Below are positions 1 to 42,554 of a DNA stretch of 64,000 nt, in pieces. The notes under the pieces are model-generated. The model saw only the letters and a program-made list of their open reading frames with translations, was not told where the DNA came from and ran no database searches. Source of the stretch: Microbacterium jejuense (GTDB lineage: Bacteria; Actinomycetota; Actinomycetes; Actinomycetales; Microbacteriaceae). Each line of letters begins with the position of its first letter. Positions within the stretch are counted from its first letter, which is position 1. The DNA is taken from contig NZ_JAEUAW010000014.1 of assembly GCF_019511665.1 (NCBI RefSeq), forward strand, positions 41,761-105,760. The letters run 5' to 3'. The position numbers were made by a program, and so were the translations under genes.

Positions 1-45
1 GACGGTCGGAGCACCACCCCGCAGCGGCCGCGCGGCCCGGCCCGC

Positions 46-118
46 CGGTGAGACCGGAGCGGCCGGACGAGACAGCGGGTGAACCCCACGGTCTCGTCCC
101 CGCGCTCCGGTCTCACCG
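46..118. repeat. Large nested palindrome 1, downstream of purH
   Basis: A perfect 16-nt inverted repeat (CGGTGAGACCGGAGCG at 46-61, complement at 103-118) encloses a second perfect 9-nt one (GGACGAGAC at 65-73, GTCTCGTCC at 91-99) around a 17-nt loop. No T-tract follows, so it is more like a structured intergenic repeat than a canonical terminator. It lies beyond the purH stop and could still end transcription of the pur operon. Confidence 0.7.
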
Positions 119-186
119 AGACAGGAGTGCCCACTGGCCCGCGTCGTCGCACGCAGGGCAGCGCCCCGTCGCACTCCGGTCCCGCC

Positions 187-251
187 GAGACCGGTGAGGG
201 CGGACGAGACCGTGGGTGAAGGCCGCTGTCTCGTCCGCCGGGTGCCGTCTC
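187..251. repeat. Palindrome 2, related to palindrome 1
   Basis: A perfect 12-nt inverted repeat, GGCGGACGAGAC at 199-210 and its complement at 228-239, has flanking GAGACCGG / CCGTCTC arms. Its core (GGACGAGAC, 17-nt loop containing GGGTGAA, GTCTCGTCC) repeats that of palindrome 1 about 140 bp away. The 297 bp before purH hold only these two elements and no supportable gene. Confidence 0.65.
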
Positions 252-297
252 ACGCCAGGGGCATGACGCGGGGCGGAGGGGGCGCGGGCGACGCGGC

Positions 298-1902
298 TCA
301 GTGGAAGAAGTGGCGCTCGCCGGTGAAGAACATCGTCACGCCGGCGGCCTTCGCCGCGGCGATGACCTCGTCGTCGCGTACCGAGCCGCCGGGCTGGATG
401 ATCGCGGTGACACCGGCGTCGATCAGCACCTGCGGGCCGTCGGCGAACGGGAAGAACGCGTCGGATGCCGCGACCGACCCTGCGGCGCGGTCGCCGGCGC
501 GCTCGACGGCGAGGCGGCACGAGTCGACGCGGTTGACCTGGCCCATGCCGATGCCGACCGTCGCCGAGCCCTTGGCCAGCACGATGGCGTTCGACTTGAC
601 GGCGCGGCACGACTTCCACGCGAAGATGAGGTTCGTCATCTCGTCGTCGGCCGGGCGCTCGCCCGATACGAGCTGCCAGTCCTTCGCGACCGACTCGATG
701 TCGTCGGGGAAGCGGTCGGCGTCCTGCAGCAGCAGCCCGCCCGACACGAGGCGCACGTCCATGCGCTCCTGCTGCCAGTCCTCGGGCAGCTGCAGCAGAC
801 GCAGGTTCTTCTTCGCCTTGAAGACCTCCAGCGCCGCCGGCTCGAACGACGGCGCGACGATGACCTCGGTGAAGATGTCCTTCAGGTTCTCGGCCATCTT
901 GAGGGTCACGGTGCCGTTGGCGGCGATCACGCCGCCGTACGCCGAGACCGGGTCGCACTCGTGGGCGCGCAGGTGCGCGCTCGCGATGGGGTCGAGGGCG
1001 TTGGGCGCGGTCACCGCGATGCCGCACGGGTTCGCGTGCTTGATGATCGCGACAGCCGGCTTGACCATGTCGAACGCGGCGCGCAGCGCGGCGTCGGCGT
1101 CGACGTAGTTGTTGTACGACATCTCCTTGCCCTGCAGCTGCGTGGCCTGGGCGATGCCGTGGCCGCCGTTGCGGGTGTAGATGGCGGCGCGCTGGTGCGC
1201 GTTCTCGCCGTAGCGCAGCGTGGCCAGGCGCTCGGCCTTGATGGTGAGGTGCGCGGGCAGGTCCTCTTCGAGGAGCGTGCCCTCCGAGAACCACGTGGCG
1301 ACGGCGCGGTCGTACTCGGCGGTGTGCGCGAACGCGCGTGCCGCCAGCTCGCGGCGCTGCACCAGCGTGGTGCCGCCCGCTCGGACCGCCTCGATGACGG
1401 CCGGGTACGACGACGGCGAGGTGACGATGGCGACGTTCGCGAAGTTCTTCGCGGACGCCCGCACCATGGCGGGGCCGCCGATGTCGATCTGCTCGACGAC
1501 GTCGTCGCCCTGCGCGCCGGAGGCCACGGTCTCGACGAACGGGTACAGGTTCACCACGACGAGCTCGAACGGCGCGATGTCGAGCGCGGCCAGCTGCCGC
1601 TCGTGGTCTTCGAGGCGCAGGTCGGCGAGGAGGCCCGCGTGCACGCCCGGGTGGAGCGTCTTGACGCGCCCGTCGAGGGACTCGGGAAAGCCGGTGACGC
1701 TCGACACGTCGGTGACGTCGTAGCCCGCCTCGCGCAGCAGCGACGCCGACCCGCCCGTCGACACGATCTCGACGCCCGCGGCGGCGAGGGCCGCGCCGAG
1801 CTCGAGCAGGTCGGTCTTGTCGCTCACCGACACGAGCGCGCGGCGGACCGGGACGACATCTCGGGGGCGATACAGGGCGGGGTCGTGGCTCGGTCCGGCC
1901 AT
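298..1902 (-). CDS. purH: Bifunctional AICAR formyltransferase / IMP cyclohydrolase PurH
   Basis: Performs the last two steps of de novo purine synthesis, formylating AICAR with 10-formyl-THF and closing the ring to IMP in the cytosol. The 534-residue product has the usual family length. It has an N-terminal MGS-like cyclohydrolase domain ([45 protein letters not shown]) and a C-terminal transformylase domain with the IIKHANPCG catalytic Lys-His motif and RYGENAHQ. The start is ATG at 1902, giving MAGPSHD, with GAGGAGA just upstream; the open frame runs on to 2334 but that extension overlaps purN. It is the last gene of perM-purN-purH, 26 bp after purN. Confidence 0.98.
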   Translation of the reverse strand: MAGPSHDPALYRPRDVVPVRRALVSVSDKTDLLELGAALAAAGVEIVSTGGSASLLREAGYDVTDVSSVTGFPESLDGRVKTLHPGVHAGLLADLRLEDHERQLAALDIAPFELVVVNLYPFVETVASGAQGDDVVEQIDIGGPAMVRASAKNFANVAIVTSPSSYPAVIEAVRAGGTTLVQRRELAARAFAHTAEYDRAVATWFSEGTLLEEDLPAHLTIKAERLATLRYGENAHQRAAIYTRNGGHGIAQATQLQGKEMSYNNYVDADAALRAAFDMVKPAVAIIKHANPCGIAVTAPNALDPIASAHLRAHECDPVSAYGGVIAANGTVTLKMAENLKDIFTEVIVAPSFEPAALEVFKAKKNLRLLQLPEDWQQERMDVRLVSGGLLLQDADRFPDDIESVAKDWQLVSGERPADDEMTNLIFAWKSCRAVKSNAIVLAKGSATVGIGMGQVNRVDSCRLAVERAGDRAAGSVAASDAFFPFADGPQVLIDAGVTAIIQPGGSVRDDEVIAAAKAAGVTMFFTGERHFFH

Positions 1903-1928
1903 GGCGGTTCTCCTCGAGGGGGTGGGGG

Positions 1929-2531
1929 TCAGAGCGGGGCGTTCGCGGACACCGCCGCGAGATCGAGGTCGCCCGTCGCGACGCGGCGCACCACGTCGAT
2001 GAGCAGGCGGCGTTCGACGGGCTTGATGCGCTCGTGCAGGGCGTGCTCGTCGTCGCCGGGGAGCACGGGCACGCGCTCCTGGGCGAGGATCGGCCCCGAG
2101 TCGACCCCGTTGTCGACGATGATGACGCTGGCGCCGCTCTGCGCGACCCCGGCCGCGAGCGCGTCGCGCACGCCGTGGGCGCCGGGGAACTCGGGCAGGT
2201 ACGCCGGGTGGGTGTTGATGATGCGCGGCGACCAGGCGTCGACGAGGTCGGCGGGCAGCAGGCGCATGAGCCCGCTGAGCACGACGAGATCGGGCTGCCA
2301 CACGTTCAGCTGCTCGGCGAGCTCTGCACCCCACTCCTCGCGGGTCGCGAACTGCGCGAACGGGACCATGAAGGTCGGGATGCCGTAGTCCTCGGCGTGC
2401 TGGAAGCCCTCGGCCTCTCGATCGGCGCCGACGACGACGATGCGGGCGGGGAACTCGGGGTCGGCCGCCGCGTCGAGCAGAGCGCGCAGATTCGACCCTG
2501 TGCCCGAGATGAGGACGGCGACCGTGAGCAC
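1929..2531 (-). CDS. purN: Phosphoribosylglycinamide formyltransferase PurN
   Basis: Transfers a formyl group from 10-formyl-THF to GAR, the third step of purine synthesis. The 200-residue protein has the whole fold: N-terminal [17 protein letters not shown] phosphate-binding loop, the catalytic block [18 protein letters not shown] with its Asn and His, and the later [12 protein letters not shown] block with the catalytic Asp. It starts with GTG at 2531, only 4 bp after the perM stop codon, so its ribosome binding site lies in perM and translation is probably coupled. perM-purN-purH is the order seen in mycobacteria (Rv0955-Rv0957), which supports a single conserved transcription unit. Confidence 0.97.
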   Translation of the reverse strand: MLTVAVLISGTGSNLRALLDAAADPEFPARIVVVGADREAEGFQHAEDYGIPTFMVPFAQFATREEWGAELAEQLNVWQPDLVVLSGLMRLLPADLVDAWSPRIINTHPAYLPEFPGAHGVRDALAAGVAQSGASVIIVDNGVDSGPILAQERVPVLPGDDEHALHERIKPVERRLLIDVVRRVATGDLDLAAVSANAPL

Positions 2532-2535
2532 GCGC

Positions 2536-4161
2536 CTAGTCTAGCCGGGGCAGGTCGATGGGCTCGGTCACCGCCTCGGGCTCCGGCGCCGCCCGCGGTG
2601 CTCTGCCGGACGAGCCCGTCGGATCCGGACGCGCCGACGATGTGCGCAGCCCGCTCCAGGCGGCCGTGATCGCCGCGAGGTCGGCCGTGTCGTCCAGATC
2701 GGGGATGCGCGGGCCGTCGGCGGCGGACGCCGGCTCGTCGACAGGCGTCTCGTCGGAGGACGCCGGGGAGGTGGATGCCGCGTGCCGGTCGTCTTCGTCG
2801 CGCCGGCCGCCGCGCGCCTCACGGCGCCCGACGGGCGCGAGCAGCAGGATGGCGGCGCCGATCAGCACCTCGATGCCGACGGCGAGCGCGACAGGTCCGG
2901 GCTGGGGGCCGAACTCGGCGAGGCGGCCGGGGCCGAGCGACCCCGATGCGAGGAACGACAGCAGGCCGGCCGCGGCGGCGCTGAGGACCGCGATGCCGAG
3001 CGCGATGATGAAGCGCGCCCCGGCGGTCGACTCGTCGCGCGGCTCGTCGTCGGGGACCGGGTCGGGGTCGATGACGGGCGCCGATGCGAGCAGCCCCGAC
3101 AACGCGGCGGTCCTGCCGGCATCGAACCGCGACGACGCGGGCTCATCGCGGGCAGCGGTGGGCGGCATCCTCTCCACTCCCCCCACCAGGCGCGACCGCA
3201 CGATCCAGCCGGCCAGCGCACCGAGCGCGACGGGCACGAGGGCCAGCAGCAGGAGCCAGGTGGTCGTGCTGTCGGGCACCACACCGAGCACCGGGATGCC
3301 CGGGAGGACGCCGACCTGGGTGGCGGCGGGCGAGACGGCGGTGTCCGTGCCGACGGCGAAGCCCGGACCCGCGACGAACGACATCCCCCACACCACGAGC
3401 GTCGGCAGGTACGCGAGCTGCGCCATGGTGATGACCGCCGAGCCCGCGGGATCGACGGCGGCGGCCTGGAACAGTGCGACGATCTGCCCGGCTCGCGTGA
3501 AGAGCGCCACTGCGAGGACGAGCGCGCCCGCCCCCACGAGCCCGCTCACGACGACGGCGGTGCCGCGCGCGACGAGGGCGGGTGCGCGACCCCAGCCGTG
3601 GGGGCGTGCCTCGACGGCGTCGCGCACGCGGGCCACGGCCCCCGAGCCGGCCTCGCGCCACTCCGTGACGACGGCGGCCACGAGCGCGGGGATCGCGAAC
3701 ACCAGGACGGGGAAGAGGATCGCCTGCCACCGGGCCACCGCCGCCACATCGTTGGCGCCGGTCAGCGCGGCCAGAGCCGTCAGCGCCGCGAAGACCGTCG
3801 TCGATGTGACGACGCCGGTGATCCACGCGTCGGCGTGCGAGGCGCGGGCACCCGATCGCGCGGCGAAGACGGCGGTGAACGTGGCGAACGCGAGGGGTGC
3901 GAGCGAGAGGACGAAGGATGCCGCGTCCGCGTCGATCCCCGTCGCGGCGAGGTACTCCGGCGGAAGCGCGATGTGCAGCGGCACGAGGTTTCCGAGCTGC
4001 CACACCGACACGCCCGCCGGCCACAGCACGCCCCAGTCCGCTCCCCCGCCGAACCCGAACACCCACAGCAGCGTCAGCGGCGCGAGGGTCGCGGCAAGGC
4101 CGACGGTCGCGGCGATGGCGGCGTCGACGGCGGAGAGGAGGGCGACGATGAGGCGGTGCAT
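2536..4161 (-). CDS. perM: PerM/DUF6350-family polytopic membrane protein
   Basis: A 541-residue membrane protein. The N-terminal ~440 residues hold many hydrophobic segments (for example [78 protein letters not shown]). The C-terminal ~100 residues are hydrophilic, acidic and Pro/Ser-rich, probably a disordered cytoplasmic tail. Family membership rests on its topology and its fixed position directly before purN, as in Mycobacterium, where PerM is linked to cell division and persistence. I cannot see a catalytic motif. The ATG at 4161 is the first in-frame start and opens with a hydrophobic segment. What it does in this organism is unknown. Confidence 0.82.
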   Translation of the reverse strand: MHRLIVALLSAVDAAIAATVGLAATLAPLTLLWVFGFGGGADWGVLWPAGVSVWQLGNLVPLHIALPPEYLAATGIDADAASFVLSLAPLAFATFTAVFAARSGARASHADAWITGVVTSTTVFAALTALAALTGANDVAAVARWQAILFPVLVFAIPALVAAVVTEWREAGSGAVARVRDAVEARPHGWGRAPALVARGTAVVVSGLVGAGALVLAVALFTRAGQIVALFQAAAVDPAGSAVITMAQLAYLPTLVVWGMSFVAGPGFAVGTDTAVSPAATQVGVLPGIPVLGVVPDSTTTWLLLLALVPVALGALAGWIVRSRLVGGVERMPPTAARDEPASSRFDAGRTAALSGLLASAPVIDPDPVPDDEPRDESTAGARFIIALGIAVLSAAAAGLLSFLASGSLGPGRLAEFGPQPGPVALAVGIEVLIGAAILLLAPVGRREARGGRRDEDDRHAASTSPASSDETPVDEPASAADGPRIPDLDDTADLAAITAAWSGLRTSSARPDPTGSSGRAPRAAPEPEAVTEPIDLPRLD

Positions 4162-4289
4162 GCGCAGTCGACCCTAACTCGCCGGGCGGCGAGCCCGGGG
4201 TCGCCCGCGCGGAGGGGTGCGGCATCCATTCAGGCAATACCCAGGTTCGACGGCGAGCGACTAACGTTTCAGGTCGGAGGTCCCCACAT

Positions 4290-5774
4290 ATGAGCACAGA
4301 CTCGCCCGCTCCCGAGAGCGCCACCGCAACCGATCCCACCCCCACGCCCGAGGCCGCGACGCCGGAGCCGAAGAACGGCTTCGACCGCTTCTTCGAGATC
4401 ACCAAGCGCGGCTCGACCATCGGCACCGAGGTGCGCGGCGGTGTCGTCACGTTCATCACGATGGCCTACATCGTGGTGCTCAACCCGATCATCCTGTCGG
4501 CCGGCACCGACGTCGCCGGCGACAACCTCGCGTTCCCCGCCGTCGCCGCCGTCACGGCGCTGACCGCCGGCGTGATGACGATCCTGTTCGGACTCGTCGC
4601 ACGTCTGCCGTTCGCGTTCGCGGCGGGCCTGGGCATCAACTCGTTCCTCGCGTTCAGCGTCGTCGGGCAGGTGACGTGGCCCGAGGCGATGGGCATGGTG
4701 GTCATCAACGGTGTCATCATCGTGCTGCTGGCGGCGACCGGCCTGCGACGCCTGATCTTCGACGCCGTCCCGTACGAGCTGAAGATCGCGATCACGGTCG
4801 GCATCGGCCTCTTCATCGCGTTCATCGGATTCGTGGATGCCGGCTTCGTGACCGCGACCGGCCAGAACTCCCCGCCCGTCGGCCTCGGCATCGCCGGCTC
4901 GATCGCCACGATCCCCACCCTCGTCTTCGTCGTCACCCTGCTGCTCACCGGCATCCTCGTCACCCGCAAGGTCAAGGGCGCGCTGCTCATCGGCCTGGTC
5001 TCGGGCACGGTCCTCGCCGTCATCATCGAGGCGATCTGGCACCTCGGCTCGTCCGTCGACAACCCCGGCGGGTGGGGCCTGTCGGTTCCGGCCCTGGACG
5101 GCAGCCTGTTCGCCCTCCCCGACCTGAGCCTCGTCGGCGACGTGAGCTTCGACTTCAGCAAGGTCGGCTTCCTGACCGTCGTCATGCTCGTCTTCACGCT
5201 CGTGTTCACGAACTTCTTCGACGCCATGGGCACCATGACCGGCCTCTCGAAGGAGGCGGGCCTCGCCGACGCGAAGGGCAACTTCCCGCGCCTGAAGAGC
5301 GCGCTCGTCGTCGAGGGCGTCGGCGCGATCGCCGGTGGCCTGACCTCCGGCTCGTCGAACACCGTCTTCATCGAGTCGGGCTCCGGCATCGGCGAGGGCG
5401 CACGCACCGGGTTCGCCAACGTGATCACCGGTGTGCTGTTCCTGCTCGCGATGTTCCTGACGCCGCTCGCCCAGATCGTCCCGAGCGAGGTCGCCGCCGC
5501 CGCGCTGGTGATCGTGGGCGCGATGATGATGGCGCAGATCCGCGACCTCGACCTGCGCGACTTCTCGATCCTGCTGCCGGTGTTCCTCACGGTGGTCGTC
5601 ATGCCGCTCACCTACTCGATCGCGAACGGCATCGGCGCGGGCTTCGTGGCCTGGGTCGTCATCCGGTCGCTGTCGGGCAAGGCCCGCGGCATCAGCCCGC
5701 TCCTGTGGGTCGTCGCCGCCGGCTTCGCGATCTACTTCGCACGCGGACCGATCGAGCAGCTCCTGGCCGGCTGA
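4290..5774 (+). CDS. NCS2 purine permease (AzgA/PbuG type)
   Basis: Imports hypoxanthine, guanine and/or adenine across the cytoplasmic membrane, probably by cation symport. The 494-residue protein has a short polar N terminus (~40 residues, Pro/Thr/Ala-rich) and then the family fold: GGVVTFITMAYIVVLNPIIL, LPFAFAAGLGINSFLAFSVV, FTNFFDAMGTMTGLSKEAGL and SSNTVFIESGSGIGEGARTG, which are hallmarks of the AzgA branch and not of uracil or xanthine permeases. GGAGG lies about 8 bp before the ATG. It is divergent from the purine biosynthesis operon, so salvage uptake and synthesis are neighbours and may share control, but I see no PurR box or purine riboswitch in the 128-bp gap. Confidence 0.93.
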   Translation: MSTDSPAPESATATDPTPTPEAATPEPKNGFDRFFEITKRGSTIGTEVRGGVVTFITMAYIVVLNPIILSAGTDVAGDNLAFPAVAAVTALTAGVMTILFGLVARLPFAFAAGLGINSFLAFSVVGQVTWPEAMGMVVINGVIIVLLAATGLRRLIFDAVPYELKIAITVGIGLFIAFIGFVDAGFVTATGQNSPPVGLGIAGSIATIPTLVFVVTLLLTGILVTRKVKGALLIGLVSGTVLAVIIEAIWHLGSSVDNPGGWGLSVPALDGSLFALPDLSLVGDVSFDFSKVGFLTVVMLVFTLVFTNFFDAMGTMTGLSKEAGLADAKGNFPRLKSALVVEGVGAIAGGLTSGSSNTVFIESGSGIGEGARTGFANVITGVLFLLAMFLTPLAQIVPSEVAAAALVIVGAMMMAQIRDLDLRDFSILLPVFLTVVVMPLTYSIANGIGAGFVAWVVIRSLSGKARGISPLLWVVAAGFAIYFARGPIEQLLAG

Positions 5775-5788
5775 CCGGACCGAGGACG

Positions 5789-5824
5789 AGTGGATGCCGG
5801 CGGCCTCGGCCGCCGGCATCCACT
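5789..5824. terminator. Bidirectional hairpin between convergent genes
   Basis: AGTGGATGCCGGCGGCC pairs with its perfect complement ending at 5824, a 17-bp stem with a tiny loop. It sits 14 bp after the permease stop and 14 bp from the stop of the convergent SUMF1 gene. Its base (GGATGCC/GGCATCC) recurs in hairpins at 48710 and 56565. Confidence 0.75.
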
Positions 5825-5837
5825 TCGTTTCTCGGGG

Positions 5838-6581
5838 TCAGCGCAGCGGGGTCCAGCCCAGCGGCAGCGGACCGTCGGGATCGGCGCGCTCGGCGTCGGC
5901 CTCGGCCGACCAGCCCTGTGCGGCACCCTCGCCGTCGAAACCGCCGCGCGCGATGCGGAGGCCGACGTCGTCGTGGTGCGAGCGCGGCGGGCCGCCTCGG
6001 CGGGTCGAGGCGCGGACACTCCACGCGTCGTCGGCGAAGCCCCCGCCGCGGAACACGCGATAGTCCGCGTAGCGCGCGGGGTCGAGCAGGTCCCAGCACC
6101 ACTCCCACACGTTGCCGAGCGTGTCGAAGAGCCCGTGGAGGTTGGGCAGGCGTCCGCCGACCTCCGCGGGGGCGATGAGGCCGTCCGCGCTGGTCCACGC
6201 GATCTCGGCGAGCGGGCCGTAGTGCGGACCGGTCGAACCGGCGCGGCACGCGTGCTCCCACTCCGCCTCGGTCGGCAGCCGGTAGCCGTCGGCGTCGACG
6301 TGCCACGTGACGTCCTCGCCGTCGAACGTGTAGGCCGGGTCGAGCCCCTCCCACTCCGACGCCGCGTTGCAGAAGCGGATGGCGCGCTGCCAGCTGACGT
6401 CGACGGCGGGCCGGCGCGGGTGCCGTGCGGATTCGCCGAGCAGCTCGGCCAGCTGCTCCTGCGTCACGGCGAACACGCCAATCTCGTACGACTCGAGCAC
6501 CACGTCCCAGCGGACCTTGCGGCGTGCGTCGTGCAGCGTCACGGTGCCGCCCGGGATGCGGGCGAGCTGGAGGTCGGTCAC
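5838..6581 (-). CDS. SUMF1/FGE-sulfatase-fold protein
   Basis: A 247-residue protein with the C-type-lectin-like SUMF1 fold: [17 protein letters not shown], the [15 protein letters not shown] block, and [21 protein letters not shown] ending in VGLRIAR. The family includes formylglycine-generating enzymes, EgtB-type sulfoxide synthases and PvdO-like proteins. The paired active-site cysteines of true formylglycine-generating enzymes are not visible in the C-terminal block (the stretch reads [10 protein letters not shown]), and no sulfatase is nearby, so sulfatase activation is unlikely. The GTG start at 6581 overlaps the stop of the upstream reductase as GTGA and gives the expected domain length. 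The substrate is unknown. Confidence 0.85.
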   Translation of the reverse strand: MTDLQLARIPGGTVTLHDARRKVRWDVVLESYEIGVFAVTQEQLAELLGESARHPRRPAVDVSWQRAIRFCNAASEWEGLDPAYTFDGEDVTWHVDADGYRLPTEAEWEHACRAGSTGPHYGPLAEIAWTSADGLIAPAEVGGRLPNLHGLFDTLGNVWEWCWDLLDPARYADYRVFRGGGFADDAWSVRASTRRGGPPRSHHDDVGLRIARGGFDGEGAAQGWSAEADAERADPDGPLPLGWTPLR

Positions 6582-7018
6582 GCCTCGCGCGGCTCGAGCA
6601 CGAAGACGGCGATCAGCCGCTCGGTCTTCGTCTGGTAGTTCGCGTAGTCGGGCCACACCGCGGTGGCGCGCTCCCACCACTCGGCGCGCTCGTCGCCCGA
6701 CAGCTCGCGGGCGTCGTAGTCCTTCTTGACGTCGCCGTCCTGCAGCTCGACATGGGGGTGACGGCGCATGTTCTCGGCCCACTTCGGCTCGTCGGGCGCG
6801 CCGCCCTTCGACGCCACGACGGCGTAGCGGCCGTCATGCTCGACGCGCATCAGCGCGGTCTTGCGCAGTGCGCCGGACTTCGCGCCCACGGTCGTCAGCA
6901 CGATGATGGGCACACCGCGCAGCGTGTTGGCCTTGGCGCCGCCCGACTCCTCGAACTTCTCGGCCTGGATGCGGGCCCACTCGGCGGTCGACGGCTTGTA
7001 CTCTCCGGTCAGCGGCAT
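6578..7018 (-). CDS. Nitroreductase/deazaflavin (F420)-dependent oxidoreductase, DDN family
   Basis: A 146-residue small split beta-barrel protein with the family blocks [41 protein letters not shown] and [10 protein letters not shown]. Members bind F420 (some bind FMN) and reduce quinones or nitroaromatics; Mycobacterium tuberculosis Ddn activates nitroimidazoles. The length is normal and no signal peptide is present. The stop overlaps the start of the SUMF1-fold gene by 4 bp, so the two are probably co-translated. A 54-bp gap separates its start from the divergent tautomerase gene and must hold both promoters. Confidence 0.9.
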   Translation of the reverse strand: MPLTGEYKPSTAEWARIQAEKFEESGGAKANTLRGVPIIVLTTVGAKSGALRKTALMRVEHDGRYAVVASKGGAPDEPKWAENMRRHPHVELQDGDVKKDYDARELSGDERAEWWERATAVWPDYANYQTKTERLIAVFVLEPREA

Positions 7019-7072
7019 GCCCCCAGCGTAAAGCCGGGCGCGGGGCTCGGGGCGGTCCCCTATCGTCGAGCT

Positions 7073-7309
7073 ATGCCGAACATGAGAGTCGAACTCCTGC
7101 CGGGGCGCACCGTCGATCAGCGCCGCCGCTTCGCCGAACTCGTCACCGACGCCGCCGTCGAGGCGCTGGGCGCACGTCGGCAGGACGTCCGCATCATGTT
7201 CGAAGAGGTCGCCGCCGACTTCGTCGCGAACGGCGGTGTCCTCGCGAGCGAGGACGCCGACCGCGCCGGTCAGGTGTCCCGATTCGGCGGCCCGGCCGCC
7301 GCGGACTGA
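7073..7309 (+). CDS. 4-oxalocrotonate tautomerase family protein
   Basis: A 78-residue protein starting Met-Pro-Asn-Met-Arg-Val. After Met removal this leaves the N-terminal catalytic proline typical of the superfamily. [37 protein letters not shown] and a C-terminal GG-containing segment match the family core in order and spacing. Members catalyse keto-enol tautomerisation or related hydrolytic dehalogenation on small acids and work as oligomers. The chosen ATG at 7073 gives the correct Pro-1; the frame is open upstream but reads through the divergent reductase. The specific substrate is not predictable. Confidence 0.85.
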   Translation: MPNMRVELLPGRTVDQRRRFAELVTDAAVEALGARRQDVRIMFEEVAADFVANGGVLASEDADRAGQVSRFGGPAAAD

Positions 7310-7322
7310 TCCGGCGGCTCTG

Positions 7323-7351
7323 GGCGGTCGCGACCGCCGCGAAGGGTCGCG
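7323..7351. terminator. Hairpin between convergent tautomerase and giant gene
   Basis: GGCGGTCGCGACCGCC at 7323-7338 is a perfect 16-nt palindrome. The overlapping arms CGCGACC (7329-7335) and GGTCGCG (7345-7351) offer an alternative hairpin with a 9-nt loop. It fills the 51-bp gap between the stop codons at 7309 and 7361. Confidence 0.55.
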
Positions 7352-7360
7352 CGGCAGGTC

Positions 7361-40165
<32,805 letters not shown>

Positions 40166-40244
40166 GGGGCCCCTTCTGCCCATTCGTCCTACAGAAATCC
40201 CCACCCCCGTACGCACCACCAGACTCGGTGCGCATCCGTTTGGG

Positions 40245-40273
40245 AATGTAACCGCTCAGACGAACATCCACAA
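40245..40273 (-). promoter_or_regulatory. Candidate promoter of the giant gene
   Basis: On the minus strand TTGTGG (40268-40273) and TACATT (40245-40250) are separated by 17 bp, about 80 bp before the chosen ATG. The match to consensus is modest (3/6 and 4/6). The surrounding 40190-40320 stretch is clearly less GC-rich than the rest of the window, which supports a promoter here. Confidence 0.35.
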
Positions 40274-40318
40274 GAGAAGAGTCAGATGCTGGATCTGGAA
40301 TACATGTGTCGAGAAACA

Positions 40319-40348
40319 GAGAAGGTCCCGCCGGAGCGGGACCTTCTC
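40319..40348 (-). terminator. Terminator of sucCD
   Basis: GAGAAGGTCCCGC (40319-40331) pairs perfectly with 40336-40348 around a CGGA loop. On the minus strand it is followed by TGTTTCTC. It begins 20 bp after the sucD stop and separates sucCD from the giant gene's promoter. Confidence 0.88.
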
Positions 40349-40367
40349 ACGTTCGATGGCGCGGGAT

Positions 40368-41282
<915 letters not shown>

Positions 41283-41303
41283 CTAGTTCCGGATGCTGAG
41301 GGG

Positions 41304-42467
41304 TCAGGCGTTGGCGAGCTCGGCGGCCTTGTCGGCGCCCTCGTCCATCGTCTCTGCCAGGGTCACGAGCGGGTGGTTGGCGTCGCGCAGGATCGCGCGG
41401 CCCTCTTCGACCTTGTTGCCGTCCAGGCGCACGACGAGCGGCTTCGAGGCGCTCGAGCCCAGCTCGGCAAGTGCGCCGACGATGCCCTTGGCGACCGCGT
41501 CGCATGCCGTGATGCCGCCGAAGACGTTGACGAACACGCTCTTGACCTGCGGGTCGCCGAGGATGACGTCCAGGCCCGCGGCCATGACCTCGGCAGACGC
41601 GCCGCCGCCGATGTCGAGGAAGTTGGCGGGCTTCACACCGCCGTGGTTCTCACCCGCGTACGCGACGACGTCGAGCGTCGACATGACGAGGCCCGCGCCG
41701 TTGCCGATCACGCCGACTTCGCCGTCGAGCTTGACGTAGTTGAGGTCGTTCGCCTTGGCCTTGGCCTCGAGCGGGTCTGCGGCGGCCTTGTCTTCGAGCA
41801 GCTCGTGGCCGGGGTGGCGGAAGTCGGCGTTCTCGTCGAGCGAGACCTTGCCGTCGAGCGCGATGATGTCGCCCTCTTCGGTGAGCACGAGGGGGTTCAC
41901 CTCGACGAGCGTGGCGTCCTCGCCCTTGTACACGTTGAAGAGCTTGACGAAGACGTCGCTCACCTTGTCGACGAGGTCGTCGGCGAAGCCGGCGGCCTGC
42001 GCGATCTCGACCGCCTTCTGCTTGTCGATGCCCTGCAGCGGGTCGACCGCGACGCGGGCGAGCGCCTCGGGACGCTCGACGGCGAGCTCTTCGATCTCCA
42101 TGCCGCCCTCGACGCTGCACAGCGACAGGTAGGAGCGGTTGGCGCGGTCGAGCAGCACCGAGAAGTAGTACTCCTTGTCGATGCGGGCCCCCTGGGCGAC
42201 CATCACGCGCTTGACGACGTGCCCCTTGATGTCGAGGCCGAGGATCGCCTTCGCGGCCTCGTAGGCCTCGTCGGGCGTCTTGGCGACCTTCACACCGCCG
42301 GCCTTGCCGCGACCGCCGGTCTTGACCTGGGCCTTGACGACGACGACACCGCCGATCTTCTCGGCTGCGGCACGCACCTCCTCCGGCGTGTCCGCGACGA
42401 TGCCGGCGAGCACCGGCACCTCGTACTTCTCGAAAAGGTCTCGTGCCTGGTACTCGTACAGATCCAC
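41304..42467 (-). CDS. sucC: ADP-forming succinate-CoA ligase, beta subunit
   Basis: The beta subunit carries the ATP-grasp domain and the nucleotide site. The 387-residue protein starts [19 protein letters not shown], typical of SucC, and has [24 protein letters not shown]-type [12 protein letters not shown], and [10 protein letters not shown] near the end. The start codon is GTG at 42467, with AAGGA 7-8 bp upstream. It is the first gene of sucC-sucD. A small inverted repeat lies in its leader. Confidence 0.98.
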   Translation of the reverse strand: MDLYEYQARDLFEKYEVPVLAGIVADTPEEVRAAAEKIGGVVVVKAQVKTGGRGKAGGVKVAKTPDEAYEAAKAILGLDIKGHVVKRVMVAQGARIDKEYYFSVLLDRANRSYLSLCSVEGGMEIEELAVERPEALARVAVDPLQGIDKQKAVEIAQAAGFADDLVDKVSDVFVKLFNVYKGEDATLVEVNPLVLTEEGDIIALDGKVSLDENADFRHPGHELLEDKAAADPLEAKAKANDLNYVKLDGEVGVIGNGAGLVMSTLDVVAYAGENHGGVKPANFLDIGGGASAEVMAAGLDVILGDPQVKSVFVNVFGGITACDAVAKGIVGALAELGSSASKPLVVRLDGNKVEEGRAILRDANHPLVTLAETMDEGADKAAELANA

Positions 42468-42504
42468 AGTTGTTTCCTTCGCAGGTGGCGAATGGGGTGG
42501 GGAT

Positions 42505-42530
42505 GACGCTCAAAAGCGTCTCGACGTCGA
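42505..42530 (-). promoter_or_regulatory. Inverted repeats in the sucC leader
   Basis: GACGCT (42505-42510) and AGCGTC (42515-42520) form a 6-bp hairpin with a CAAA loop, directly next to the 10-bp palindrome TCGACGTCGA (42521-42530). They lie 38-63 bp before sucC, in its likely promoter or leader, and could be an operator or the end of the upstream gene's transcript. Confidence 0.35.
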
Positions 42531-42554
42531 GATATCGACCAGTCCCCCAGCCTA

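Noticed and set aside
301..2388. A 695-codon plus-strand ORF across purH-purN
   Set aside because: It is the antisense shadow of purH and purN, which carry clear catalytic motifs on the minus strand.
4162..4289. Purine riboswitch or PurR box upstream of the NCS2 permease
   Set aside because: No recognisable aptamer helices and no convincing inverted repeat in the 128-bp gap.
5838..6581. True formylglycine-generating enzyme (sulfatase maturation)
   Set aside because: The active-site Cys pair is not visible in the C-terminal block and no sulfatase gene is nearby.
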